This document shows, one piece after another, positions 1 to 7,949 of a stretch of DNA of 11,899 nt (the stretch's first letter is position 1; each line of letters begins with the position of its first letter). The notes beneath the pieces were generated by a model. That model did not search any database and had not been told where the DNA came from. It saw nothing but the letters and a program-made list of their open reading frames with translations. The stretch is from Verrucomicrobiota bacterium (lineage in GTDB: Bacteria; Verrucomicrobiota; Verrucomicrobiia; Limisphaerales; AV2): positions 1-11,899 of the forward strand of contig QHPA01000067.1 in the NCBI GenBank assembly GCA_003218935.1, given 5' to 3'. The position numbers were made by a program, and so were the translations under genes.

Positions 1-1
1 C

Positions 2-508
2 GAGATTACTGGGTTGAGGCAAAGAGACGTGGCGCTCGGTCCCGGTGCACACGTCCGTTGCGAAGGTAAAGGACGGAAAGAGCGATGCACACCACTGGCG
101 AAACCAACAATGGCTGTTCTCAAAGCATGGATCAACGAGCAAGGTGGTGACGAATCGCGTTTCCTCTTCCCCAATAGCAGCGGCGGTCGCCTCAGCGCGG
201 ATGCTGTGCAGCACGCGCTCGCTAAACATGTCACAGCAGCTCAATGCGCGTGCCCCTCGCTTGCGAAAAAGCGCGTGACACCGCACGTCTTGCGCCATAC
301 CGCAGCGATGGAGTTGCTCCAGGCCGGAGTTGATCGAGCGCTGATTGCCATCTGGCTCGGCCACGAGTCGCTGGAAACAACGCAGATTTACCTGGACGCG
401 AACCTCCAATTAAAGGAGACCGTCCTCGCCAAAATGAATCCGACGCGAAGCAAGCAGGGGCGATACCGGCCCGACGACCAACTGCTGAGCTATCTCAAAG
501 GGCTCTGA
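2..508 (+). CDS. Tyrosine recombinase/integrase, C-terminal catalytic part (5' end outside window)
   Basis: This is the catalytic domain of a phage-integrase-type tyrosine recombinase, which cuts and rejoins DNA at specific sites through a covalent phosphotyrosine. The reading frame is open to the left edge, so the N-terminal core-binding domain is missing and the TTG at 14 is an internal Leu codon of a TGLR motif holding the first catalytic Arg. Next come the beta-hairpin GKGRKER (about 68-88), the HxxR motif HVLR (His 284-286, Arg 293-295), the second His in WLGHES (362-364), and the nucleophilic Tyr in TQIYLDAN (389-391). All expected catalytic residues on this fragment are present, so it looks functional. 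A tail of about 38 residues after the Tyr ends GRYRPDDQLLSYLKGL. From memory this tail resembles recombinases of three-recombinase (RIT-type) elements, but that is inference. The inverted repeat beginning nine bases after the stop supports a mobile-element context. Confidence 0.9.
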   Translation, partial: EITGLRQRDVALGPGAHVRCEGKGRKERCTPLAKPTMAVLKAWINEQGGDESRFLFPNSSGGRLSADAVQHALAKHVTAAQCACPSLAKKRVTPHVLRHTAAMELLQAGVDRALIAIWLGHESLETTQIYLDANLQLKETVLAKMNPTRSKQGRYRPDDQLLSYLKGL

Positions 509-858
509 CAAAGCCTCCGTTTTATGCCGCAGCGGCGAATGGGTCGCCCCAATCAAACCGGGCCGAATCGTAAACCATGCGGCATAAAACGGGATGCGGA
601 ATAACTTCCGTTGTGGGCTTGGCTTGGTCGCTCCGCCACTTCCTGCGGCCCCCCTTGTTCCCCGCCTCCGGAATCGCTCCGTCTCCCCGTCGCCAACATC
701 CCAACCGAAGCAAAGGCGACCATCACCTCAACACAATCGTGTCTGCCTGGATAAAGATGCTGTCAGGCGCCAATCCAGGCCTTTAGTCCACTGCTGGATA
801 GGGCAACCTCTGCCATTGCTTTTTTATGCCATCAAATGAATTCTGTCTTGCGGGTCCT
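509..858. other. Gene-free interval between the recombinase and the giant protein gene
   Basis: This 350-base interval lies between two convergent genes. It holds the inverted repeat at 517-592 and the isolated TTTTATGCC copy at 822-830. Open frames of 60-80 codons on both strands (for example 577-786 plus and 522-713 minus) are Pro/Arg-rich, overlap each other, lack a Shine-Dalgarno sequence and resemble no family I know. I see no tRNA, no strong terminator and no complete gene remnant. Confidence 0.6.
517..592. repeat. Perfect 15-bp inverted repeat just downstream of the recombinase gene
   Basis: CCGTTTTATGCCGCA at 517-531 is the exact reverse complement of TGCGGCATAAAACGG at 578-592, with 46 bases between the arms. 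A degenerate direct copy of the right arm follows (ATGCGGAATAA at 594-604 against ATGCGGCATAA at 577-587). The core TTTTATGCC recurs at 822-830 in the left-arm orientation. Such a cluster next to a tyrosine recombinase gene suggests a recombinase binding site or element terminus. The wide spacing and lack of a following T-run argue against a simple intrinsic terminator. The repeat itself is certain; its role is inferred. Confidence 0.75.
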
Positions 859-3800
859 TCATGGTAGAGGAACGGCACGGTAAAACCGTGTGGAGAAACC
901 GCCAGCTTGCGGATCGTTAAAATCGACCAAGCCACTTCGGTTGTAATTTGTGGAAACCGGAATCCAATTTACCAGGTTAGTGGAGGCCTCCAGCACGAAC
1001 GGTGAACCCAAGGGAACGGGCATGCAGAAATCGAAGTGTCCGTTCTTGAAACTTATCAATTGATTGTCTTCCGGCCGTTGTGGACTGTCCGGAGCCAGAG
1101 TCAAAAGGAACGCGCGGTCGTTCTGATCAACCAGTCCCTTCTTGCCGAAGCCGACGATTTGGCCCGAGTCATTGATGCCGTTGGCTTGAGTTAAGACCCA
1201 ATCGGAGCCGGGCGGAATGAGCTGGTTGAGGTCATAAAGGACGCAATTGTGCCACAGAAACGCGTGCGACCTCAGATGGACGTCTTCTGCCCAGCCGACA
1301 ATCTGGCCGCGTTCACTAGTGTCGGTGGCGATGCTGTTGAAGCCGCCGAATGTCCCCAGATCGATCAGGAAGCCGTGCAGATAGAGCAAAGCATGGGTGT
1401 GGCCGTCCGCCGTTGATGCGTCACCAACGATCTGCCCGGAATTATTGATGGCCAGAGCCTGGCTGTTGTCTCCTCCCAGAGTTTCCAGCGTCGTCATGCC
1501 CGTGTTCGGGCTATAAACAAACCCGCGTGTCTTTCCCGATGGCAAGCGGGCTGCGCCAACGACCTGTCCGGTATTGTTGATGCCGCGTGCTCCACTTTCG
1601 GAGCCACCGAAAGAATCAAGGTTGGTCATGACTCCATTGCTGAACAGGAATGCCCGTGTTTGGTTGTTGTCATCCTCGGCCTCTCCTACAATCTGGCCGG
1701 ATGCGCTGATTGCGCGGCCAAAACTTTGTCGCCCTCCGAGAGTGCCCAGGTTCACCATGTTGATCCCGTCGTACAGAAACGTGTGCGGATATCCGCTGCC
1801 ATCGGCGGCGTAACCGGTGACGAACCCGGCATCGTTAATCGCCAGGGCACCACCGCCGCCACCCAGACCTTCGCCACCGAGCAAAGGCAGTATCTGTACC
1901 GCCCCATTTCGGTAGATGAAAGGGCGTTGCCGGTAGTCGGGTGTCTTTCCGTCACCAACTACCACTCCGTCGTCGTTGATACCGTTCGCCCGGCTCTCCG
2001 GACCGACCAAGGCCCCCAGATCGATAATGTTGTATTTGGGCATCCGAGTCGGATCGTTAGTGACTGTGACACATACCTGGCTAGAAACGCCGGTCCCTCC
2101 GCGATTGTCCAGAGCCCGGGCGTTGAGGCAATAGGTTGTCTCCGTGAGGTTGCGCACCACAAAGACGAAAGGTTGGTTGGTCAGGATGCCCAACAGAAAA
2201 TCGTACGAATACAGTTGGACTTGCTGAATGCTGCCGTCCGGGTCGGACGCGTCCACCACCACCACGATGTTTGTCGGTGCGGAGTAAATGGCGCCAGCCG
2301 CCGGACTGAGAATCCGGACTTGTGGAAGCGCATTGGGCGTCTCGACCGAAAAATGCACCGGCGCCGATGTCGTTGCGGCTCCGAAGGCGTCAATTGCCAC
2401 GGCGGTCAGGGTGTAGTTGCCGACCGGAGCATTGGTCCAGGTGAAACTGAAATCGGGAGAACTGAACTGGTTCGCGGTCGCGAGGAAGACGCCGTTTGTG
2501 TAGAAGTCCACACGGCTGACAGGGCCTTCGAAATCGCGTGCGTCCGCCATGAGGCGGACGTTGGCTGGGATCGTGTATCGGTCTCCCTCGCTTGGACTGG
2601 CAACAAAAACTTCTGGTGGATGCTGCAAGGTAATCTGAATCGTCGCTGAATTCGTTGCGCCCAGATTATCCATCGCCAGAGCGGTGAGCGTGTAGTTCCC
2701 CGCAACCGCATTACTCCATGCGATCGTGTAAGGACTGTTTGTTACGATCCCGATAAAATTGCTGCCTTCGTAAAACGCCACCTGGTGGATTGAGCCGTCG
2801 TTGTCCGTCGCGTTGGCCGTTATTCCCAGGGTTCGACCGGCTGTGAACACGGCGCCATTCGTTGGACTCACGATGGAAATGGTGGGCGGGATGTCGCCGG
2901 CAGGCGGCACCACACGAACTGCGAGCGGCGCGGAAGTGGTTACTTCGCCGCGGTTGTCGGTCGCCGTGGCGAAGACGAGATAATCGCCTGTAAACACGTT
3001 GCTCCACGTGAGCGAGAACGGCGCACTCGTCCGCGTGCCCAGCAACGTCGCGCCGGCATAGAAATCCACGCGAGTCACCGTGCCATCAGGGTCGGTCGCA
3101 TTCGCGGCGAGCGAGATGTTATCGCCGACGGTGAAGACCGCGCCCGGCGCCGGGCTGACAAGCTGGATGACCGGCGGTGCGTTCGTAAGCAACCAACGAG
3201 CGAAGCGCGTGGACGATTTTGTTCCGGCCTCCGTGAACGATCCACCCACCAACAGTTCGTTGTCGCGGAGCGCCAGAGCATTTACATAAGGGTCGTTTCC
3301 CTCGATGCCGGTGCCGAGCGCAAACCAATTCACCCCGTCCCAACGCGCCAGAGAAAACGTTTGAAGAGTGTCGATGCGCGAAAACAAGCCGCCCGCATAA
3401 AGATCACGACCGACCATTTGCAGAGCGCGAATGGTCAGGATGCGTCCGGGCATATCCAACGTGCTGGCGATGGGCGACCAATTGGCGCCGTCCCAGCGCA
3501 CGAGATACGGCATAGACTGACCGCCCGACGTGCCGATCTCAGTACCGGCAAACAGTTCGGTGCCGCGCACGGCGAGCGAATAAACTACCACGCTTGGACC
3601 GGGCGCCGTGATGCCCGTGCCAACCGGATTCCATTTGGCGCCGTCCCAACGGGCGATGTTATTGACGGTGAGGCCGCTGGCAGTGAAGAAACCGCCGCCT
3701 GCGTAAAGGTCCGTCCCGCTCGTCGCCAGCGCCAGCACGTCGCCATCAATGCCCTCGCCGAGCGCGGACCACGACTGCCCATTCCATTTGGCTATGTTCT

Positions 3801-6800
3801 TGGCCGCAAGTCCTCCGGCGCTCGTGAAACGGCCGCCGGCAAACAGTTCACCGGCATCGCTCATCACCAGCGCGCGCACGGTGCCGCCGAGGCCGTTCGT
3901 CGGCCCGATACCCAGCGGTGACCAGGTGTTCCCATCCCAACGGGCGATCCGATTCGCCGCGACCGCGCCCGCCTGGGTGAAGTCTCCCGCGACATAAACC
4001 ACGCCCGACGAAGCCGCCGACATGGCATACACGGTTTGGTTCACACCGCCGTTCGTGCCGTTTCCGAGCGACCACCAGTTGGTCCCGTCCCATCGGACGA
4101 TGCGGTTCATCGGCGTCCCGGCGACGGAGGTAAAATCTCCGCCGAGGTAAACGTTCGTACCCTGCGGCGCGACCGCCCAAACGCTGCCGTTCGGGATGCC
4201 GTTGTGCAGCGCGTGCCAGTTCTGGCCGTCCCATGACGCGATATAGTCAACGATTGCGTTTCCCGCGCTTGTGAAGCCGCCGCCCGCGATGAGGTCATTC
4301 CCTCTGAACGCCAGCGCCAGCACCCGGGAATATTGTTCCGCGCTCAAGCTTTGCGGGAGCGCGGACCAGTTCGTTCCGTTCCATTTGAAGATTTGAACCG
4401 GTGTGAAGTTGCCCTGTTGATCGTTGCCCTGGCCCGCATACAATTCTCCGTCTTTCATTGCCAGCGCACCGATATAATCTCCCGGCACCCCGTTGCCGAG
4501 CGCGGACCACTGAACCCCGTCCCAGCGCGCAACGTTCGTCGCTGATATACCGCCGGCGTTGGTAAAGCCGCCGGCAGCGTAGAGATTGGTTCCCTGCACA
4601 ACGAGCGCGTTCACGGGACCACTCACGCCTGAGCCCAGGGACGTCCAGGCGCTGCCGTTCCAGCGAGCGATCCGGTTGACAGTGACGCCGCCCGCGTTGG
4701 TGAACGCGCCTCCCACATAAACGTCACCATTGGTTCCGACGGCTATCGCGCGCACTTCGCCATCAACTCCGACGCCAAGGTTGAACCAGTTCGTGCCGTC
4801 CCACCGGGCAATATTGGCAGCGCTCTGGTTGCCTGCTGAGTTGAATTGTCCGCCGACATAGAGCGAATCGCCGCTTACGGCAAGCGCGTTGACCGGACCG
4901 CCCACACCTCCACCAATGTTCGACCAAACCTGTCCGTTCCATCTGGCCAGAGACATCGCCGGCCGTCCGCCCGCATCAATAAACGCACCGCCGACGCAGA
5001 GATCGCTCCCCTGCCAGACCATTGCGTTCACATTTCCGCCTACACCGTTGCTCGGACGATTGCCCAGCGGCAGCCAAATGCGCCCATTCCATCGCGCGAT
5101 ACCACCGTAGCCAAGAGAGCGGGACAGCGTGCCGCCGGCGTAAACATCACCGTTCGTCGCCACCGCAATCGCGCGGACCAGTTGGTTGAACCGGGAATAG
5201 TTGAACTGGTCGTCCCACTGTTCATTCCCGACAGCGAGCGTCACCGTCGCGGTGTTGCCGGTTTGAGCGCCGTCATTGGCCGCGTAAGTGAAGTGATCGT
5301 AACCCGTGAAGCCGGCATTTGGAGTATAGCTGAACGAACCGTCAGTGGTAAGGATGAGCACACCGTTGGTCGGGCCGGTCACGAGATTGGCCGTCAGCGG
5401 TTGACCGTCTCCGTCGTAATCATTGGCCAGAACACCCAGTGCGGCGGACACATTCAACGAACCATTTTGCGCGACCGAGTACTCATCGTTGTTGGCGAAA
5501 GGTGCGTCGGACACCGGACTGATAAGCAGGCTCACCGTGGCGGCAGTGGAGTCTATAGCTCCGTCATTGACAGAGAAACTGAAACTGTCCGACCCGTTGT
5601 AATTCGGAAACGGCACGTAGATAACCGCCATCGAGTTGCCGCTCTGGCCGTTGAGATACAGGTTGCCGTGCAGTGGCTGGGTGAGGATGTGAAACGTGAG
5701 CGGGTCAGCATCGGCGTCCGTGCCGGTCAAGTTAAAGCTGGCCTGCGTGTCCTCATTTAGCGTAATCGTTGCGGCCTGGGCCACAGGAGCGTCATTGACC
5801 GGTGTCACCACGACCTGCACCGTCGCGGGCGCGCTAGTGACGCTACCGGAGACCGCCTGATAATTGAACGAGTCTGTCCCGTTATAGTTCGTACCCGGCG
5901 TGTAGAAGAAGGAACCGTCAGCATTGAGATTCAAATCGCCGTGCGCCACGCCGCTCACCAGCACCGCGCTGGCCGGAGTCGGATTGCGGTTTGTGTCATT
6001 CGCCAATACCCCCGGCGCGGCCACGTTCAGTGGCGTGTCCTCAGCAGTAACGTAAGCGTCGTTTCGAGCGACCACGGCATTCGTCGCATATACAGTGACG
6101 TTGATAGGACCGGAAGTCCCGGCTCCGCCCAGCGTATCGGCCGCTTTGGCGGTCAGGACGTGTGGACCAGCGGGAGGATTTGTCCAGACAAAGTCGTAAG
6201 GCGCAGCCGCCGCTTCGCCAAGTTTGTTGGTGCTGGCGAAGAATTCGACTTTGGTCACGGTCGCATCCGGGTCGCTCACCTCAGCCGTGAGCGTAAGGTT
6301 GGTCGGAAAGAAGATTTCGGAACCGTTGGTTGGGCTGGTCAGGTTGATCGCAAGGCGAGTCGCGACAGAAATGGCCACGGGTGCCGATGTCGATGCGCCA
6401 CCGAGCGCGTCTGTAGCTCGCGCCGTGAGCGTGTAACTGCCCACCGGCGCATTCGACCATGTGAGGCTGTAAGGTGGGTTCGTCGCAGTGCCGATCAGGT
6501 TCGCGCCCTGAAAGAAATTGACTTGCGAGATCGTCGTTCCAAAAGCGGCTGCCGCGGCAGTGATTGAAATCGGCTGTCCGGGAAAGAAAACCGCGCCATT
6601 CGTCGGGCTGGTCAAGCGAACGTGCGGCGGCAGGGCAAGTCCGCTGTTGCCCGTGTGGTGCGGATCGCGATGAAACATCGGCCAGGCACCCTCCGCCAGG
6701 CCACTGCTGCCGGCCACCGCATAGAATTTGGAATTAAAAGCGCCGATGCAGACCGAGCCGTCTTCGCGAATTACAGGTGAACAGATGACCGCGCCCCCGG

Positions 6801-7737
6801 CGGCAAATGCCCACAACTTCGTCCCTGCGCTATCCAGGGCATAAAGCTTCTGATCGCTACAGCCAAAATACACCGTGCCATCACTTGCAATCGCTGGCGT
6901 TGATTCGATGGAGTCACCAACGGCAAACTTCCACTTTTGCGAGCCGTCCGGATTCACGGCGTAAAGATTTTGATCGAAGCAACCGAAATAGATCGTGCCG
7001 TCCGACCCGACCGCCGGTGAGCCAAAAATGTAGCTGCCAGCCTGAAACGACCAACGCGTCGTGCCGTCAGGATTGATCGCGTATAGCCTGGCTTCACCAA
7101 AGCCTGTGGTCGCGTAAATCGCTCCGTCCGCGCCGATGGCCAGTCCTGCCACCAACGCGTTGAATCCGACACTCCACTTCTGCGTGCCGTCCGGCCTTAT
7201 CGCGTAGAGCAACTTGTCATTGGAACCCGCGTAAATCGTCCCATCCGGACCTACCACGGGTGAGCACCGAAATGTCACGCCGGCGTTGAACTCCCAAAGC
7301 TTTGTTCCGCCAGGACTGAGAGCGTACAAGTTGCCTCCACCGCTGCTGAAGTAAATCGTCCCGTTCGTGCCCAGAGCCGGCGACGTGTCCACGGTGCCGC
7401 CCGCCGGGAAGGACCAGCGCGCCGTGCCATCTGCGTTGACCGCGTAAAGCTTGTTGTCGTCGGCGCCAAAATACAGCGTTCCATCCGGGGCAATCGCCGG
7501 TGCCGACCGGATTTCCGCGCCCACGGTGAATTCCCACTTCTTCGCGCCGTCCGGGGTCAAAGCGTAGAGTTTTTTAGCGTCAGAACCAAAATAGATCGAG
7601 CCGTCCACCGCAATTGCCGGCGAAGACCCGATGCCGCCGCCAGCGGTGAACTCCCATAGTTTGGTGCCGGGTGATTGAGTCAGGCCGGTCAATGGGAGCG
7701 TCAGCATCAACACGGTGATCAGGGATTTGGACTTCAT
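859..7737 (-). CDS. Giant secreted mosaic protein: PQQ-like, Ig-like, cadherin-like, WNG-propeller and HAF repeats
   Basis: This 2292-residue protein is probably exported by Sec and acts outside the cell, by adhesion or ligand binding; no enzymatic residues are recognised. Residues 1 to about 20 form a signal peptide (MKSKS, then a hydrophobic stretch to LTGLT) without a lipobox. Eight PQQ-like blades of 40-41 residues fill 24-345, each with a GTKLWEF-like start and a YFG...LYAL core, followed by WPMFHRDPHHTG (352-363). Ig-like modules lie at 372-458 and 463-550, and three cadherin-like modules at about 555-836 (NYNGTDSF, PVNDAP signatures). Residues 850-1515 hold 14 units of about 48 residues (LYVGGxFTxAGG, ARWDGxxW). 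Four more Ig-like modules occupy about 1521-1892, seven HAF repeats (INxSGQIVG) 1905-2213, and a C-terminal module 2215-2292 carries FVLEASTNLVNW and TRFYRAV. The ATG at 7737 is supported by GGAGGT five bases upstream and by the signal peptide it starts. It is transcribed after the kinase gene but separated from it by 212 bases containing its own promoter-like element. No PEP-CTERM, LPXTG or type 9 sorting signal is evident. The architecture is clear; the biological role is unknown. Confidence 0.93.
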   Translation of the reverse strand: MKSKSLITVLMLTLPLTGLTQSPGTKLWEFTAGGGIGSSPAIAVDGSIYFGSDAKKLYALTPDGAKKWEFTVGAEIRSAPAIAPDGTLYFGADDNKLYAVNADGTARWSFPAGGTVDTSPALGTNGTIYFSSGGGNLYALSPGGTKLWEFNAGVTFRCSPVVGPDGTIYAGSNDKLLYAIRPDGTQKWSVGFNALVAGLAIGADGAIYATTGFGEARLYAINPDGTTRWSFQAGSYIFGSPAVGSDGTIYFGCFDQNLYAVNPDGSQKWKFAVGDSIESTPAIASDGTVYFGCSDQKLYALDSAGTKLWAFAAGGAVICSPVIREDGSVCIGAFNSKFYAVAGSSGLAEGAWPMFHRDPHHTGNSGLALPPHVRLTSPTNGAVFFPGQPISITAAAAAFGTTISQVNFFQGANLIGTATNPPYSLTWSNAPVGSYTLTARATDALGGASTSAPVAISVATRLAINLTSPTNGSEIFFPTNLTLTAEVSDPDATVTKVEFFASTNKLGEAAAAPYDFVWTNPPAGPHVLTAKAADTLGGAGTSGPINVTVYATNAVVARNDAYVTAEDTPLNVAAPGVLANDTNRNPTPASAVLVSGVAHGDLNLNADGSFFYTPGTNYNGTDSFNYQAVSGSVTSAPATVQVVVTPVNDAPVAQAATITLNEDTQASFNLTGTDADADPLTFHILTQPLHGNLYLNGQSGNSMAVIYVPFPNYNGSDSFSFSVNDGAIDSTAATVSLLISPVSDAPFANNDEYSVAQNGSLNVSAALGVLANDYDGDGQPLTANLVTGPTNGVLILTTDGSFSYTPNAGFTGYDHFTYAANDGAQTGNTATVTLAVGNEQWDDQFNYSRFNQLVRAIAVATNGDVYAGGTLSRSLGYGGIARWNGRIWLPLGNRPSNGVGGNVNAMVWQGSDLCVGGAFIDAGGRPAMSLARWNGQVWSNIGGGVGGPVNALAVSGDSLYVGGQFNSAGNQSAANIARWDGTNWFNLGVGVDGEVRAIAVGTNGDVYVGGAFTNAGGVTVNRIARWNGSAWTSLGSGVSGPVNALVVQGTNLYAAGGFTNAGGISATNVARWDGVQWSALGNGVPGDYIGALAMKDGELYAGQGNDQQGNFTPVQIFKWNGTNWSALPQSLSAEQYSRVLALAFRGNDLIAGGGFTSAGNAIVDYIASWDGQNWHALHNGIPNGSVWAVAPQGTNVYLGGDFTSVAGTPMNRIVRWDGTNWWSLGNGTNGGVNQTVYAMSAASSGVVYVAGDFTQAGAVAANRIARWDGNTWSPLGIGPTNGLGGTVRALVMSDAGELFAGGRFTSAGGLAAKNIAKWNGQSWSALGEGIDGDVLALATSGTDLYAGGGFFTASGLTVNNIARWDGAKWNPVGTGITAPGPSVVVYSLAVRGTELFAGTEIGTSGGQSMPYLVRWDGANWSPIASTLDMPGRILTIRALQMVGRDLYAGGLFSRIDTLQTFSLARWDGVNWFALGTGIEGNDPYVNALALRDNELLVGGSFTEAGTKSSTRFARWLLTNAPPVIQLVSPAPGAVFTVGDNISLAANATDPDGTVTRVDFYAGATLLGTRTSAPFSLTWSNVFTGDYLVFATATDNRGEVTTSAPLAVRVVPPAGDIPPTISIVSPTNGAVFTAGRTLGITANATDNDGSIHQVAFYEGSNFIGIVTNSPYTIAWSNAVAGNYTLTALAMDNLGATNSATIQITLQHPPEVFVASPSEGDRYTIPANVRLMADARDFEGPVSRVDFYTNGVFLATANQFSSPDFSFTWTNAPVGNYTLTAVAIDAFGAATTSAPVHFSVETPNALPQVRILSPAAGAIYSAPTNIVVVVDASDPDGSIQQVQLYSYDFLLGILTNQPFVFVVRNLTETTYCLNARALDNRGGTGVSSQVCVTVTNDPTRMPKYNIIDLGALVGPESRANGINDDGVVVGDGKTPDYRQRPFIYRNGAVQILPLLGGEGLGGGGGALAINDAGFVTGYAADGSGYPHTFLYDGINMVNLGTLGGRQSFGRAISASGQIVGEAEDDNNQTRAFLFSNGVMTNLDSFGGSESGARGINNTGQVVGAARLPSGKTRGFVYSPNTGMTTLETLGGDNSQALAINNSGQIVGDASTADGHTHALLYLHGFLIDLGTFGGFNSIATDTSERGQIVGWAEDVHLRSHAFLWHNCVLYDLNQLIPPGSDWVLTQANGINDSGQIVGFGKKGLVDQNDRAFLLTLAPDSPQRPEDNQLISFKNGHFDFCMPVPLGSPFVLEASTNLVNWIPVSTNYNRSGLVDFNDPQAGGFSTRFYRAVPLP

Positions 7738-7742
7738 CTGTT

Positions 7743-7748
7743 ACCTCC
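7743..7748 (-). promoter_or_regulatory. Shine-Dalgarno site of the giant protein gene
   Basis: Reading on the minus strand, GGAGGT is followed by AACAG and then the ATG at 7737. The strong match and five-base spacing fix the start and suggest efficient translation. The kinase gene upstream has no comparable site. Confidence 0.85.
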
Positions 7749-7815
7749 AAAAGTAAGTTCAGTTATTTCGATCTCGTGTCATTCACAATCACAGTAGTTA
7801 TGAATTCTTCACCTC

Positions 7816-7847
7816 ATACATGCGTCGTCCAGCACCAAAACCCGACA
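7816..7847 (-). promoter_or_regulatory. Promoter-like element upstream of the giant protein gene (shared motif, copy 1)
   Basis: On the minus strand TGTCGG (7847-7842) is followed by exactly 17 bases and CGCATGTAT (7824-7816). The same two boxes with the same spacing occur upstream of the kinase gene at 11454-11423. A further conserved GGTGATTT lies just upstream of the first box (7859-7852). If these are -35 and -10 boxes, transcription would start near 7809, giving a 5' leader of about 70 bases. The ECF sigma factor encoded in this window is the obvious candidate to read it, though this is inference. Confidence 0.6.
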
Positions 7848-7949
7848 ACGAAAATCACCTTAATGGTCCTCCACGCGTCCGGCCTGAGGATCGTCGCATG
7901 CTTTCCCCAACAAATATCGAGATGTTCGTAAAGGTCAGCAAACCCGACC

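Noticed and set aside
517..592. Integron attC site
   Set aside because: The arms do not fit the RYYYAAC / GTTRRRY core-site pattern, and the recombinase fragment shows no feature that marks it as an integron integrase.
577..839. Possible small genes in the gap after the recombinase
   Set aside because: Overlapping frames on both strands with low-complexity Pro/Arg content, no ribosome binding site and no recognisable motif.
1660..2649. Long plus-strand open frame of 329 codons opposite the giant gene, with similar ones at 4846-5760 and 5941-6567
   Set aside because: They lie wholly antisense to a protein with clear domains, are rich in Arg/Val/His, have no Shine-Dalgarno site and match no family. 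They are by-products of codon bias in the GC-rich minus-strand gene.
3193..5190. CRISPR-like or DNA satellite array suggested by the regular spacing of similar words
   Set aside because: The period of about 140-150 bases is in frame and the units are diverged at DNA level. The repetition is protein-level, within one gene.
6709..7668. PQQ-dependent dehydrogenase
   Set aside because: The blades are of the generic PQQ-like type. No dehydrogenase active-site motif or haem site is visible, so an enzymatic call is not supported.
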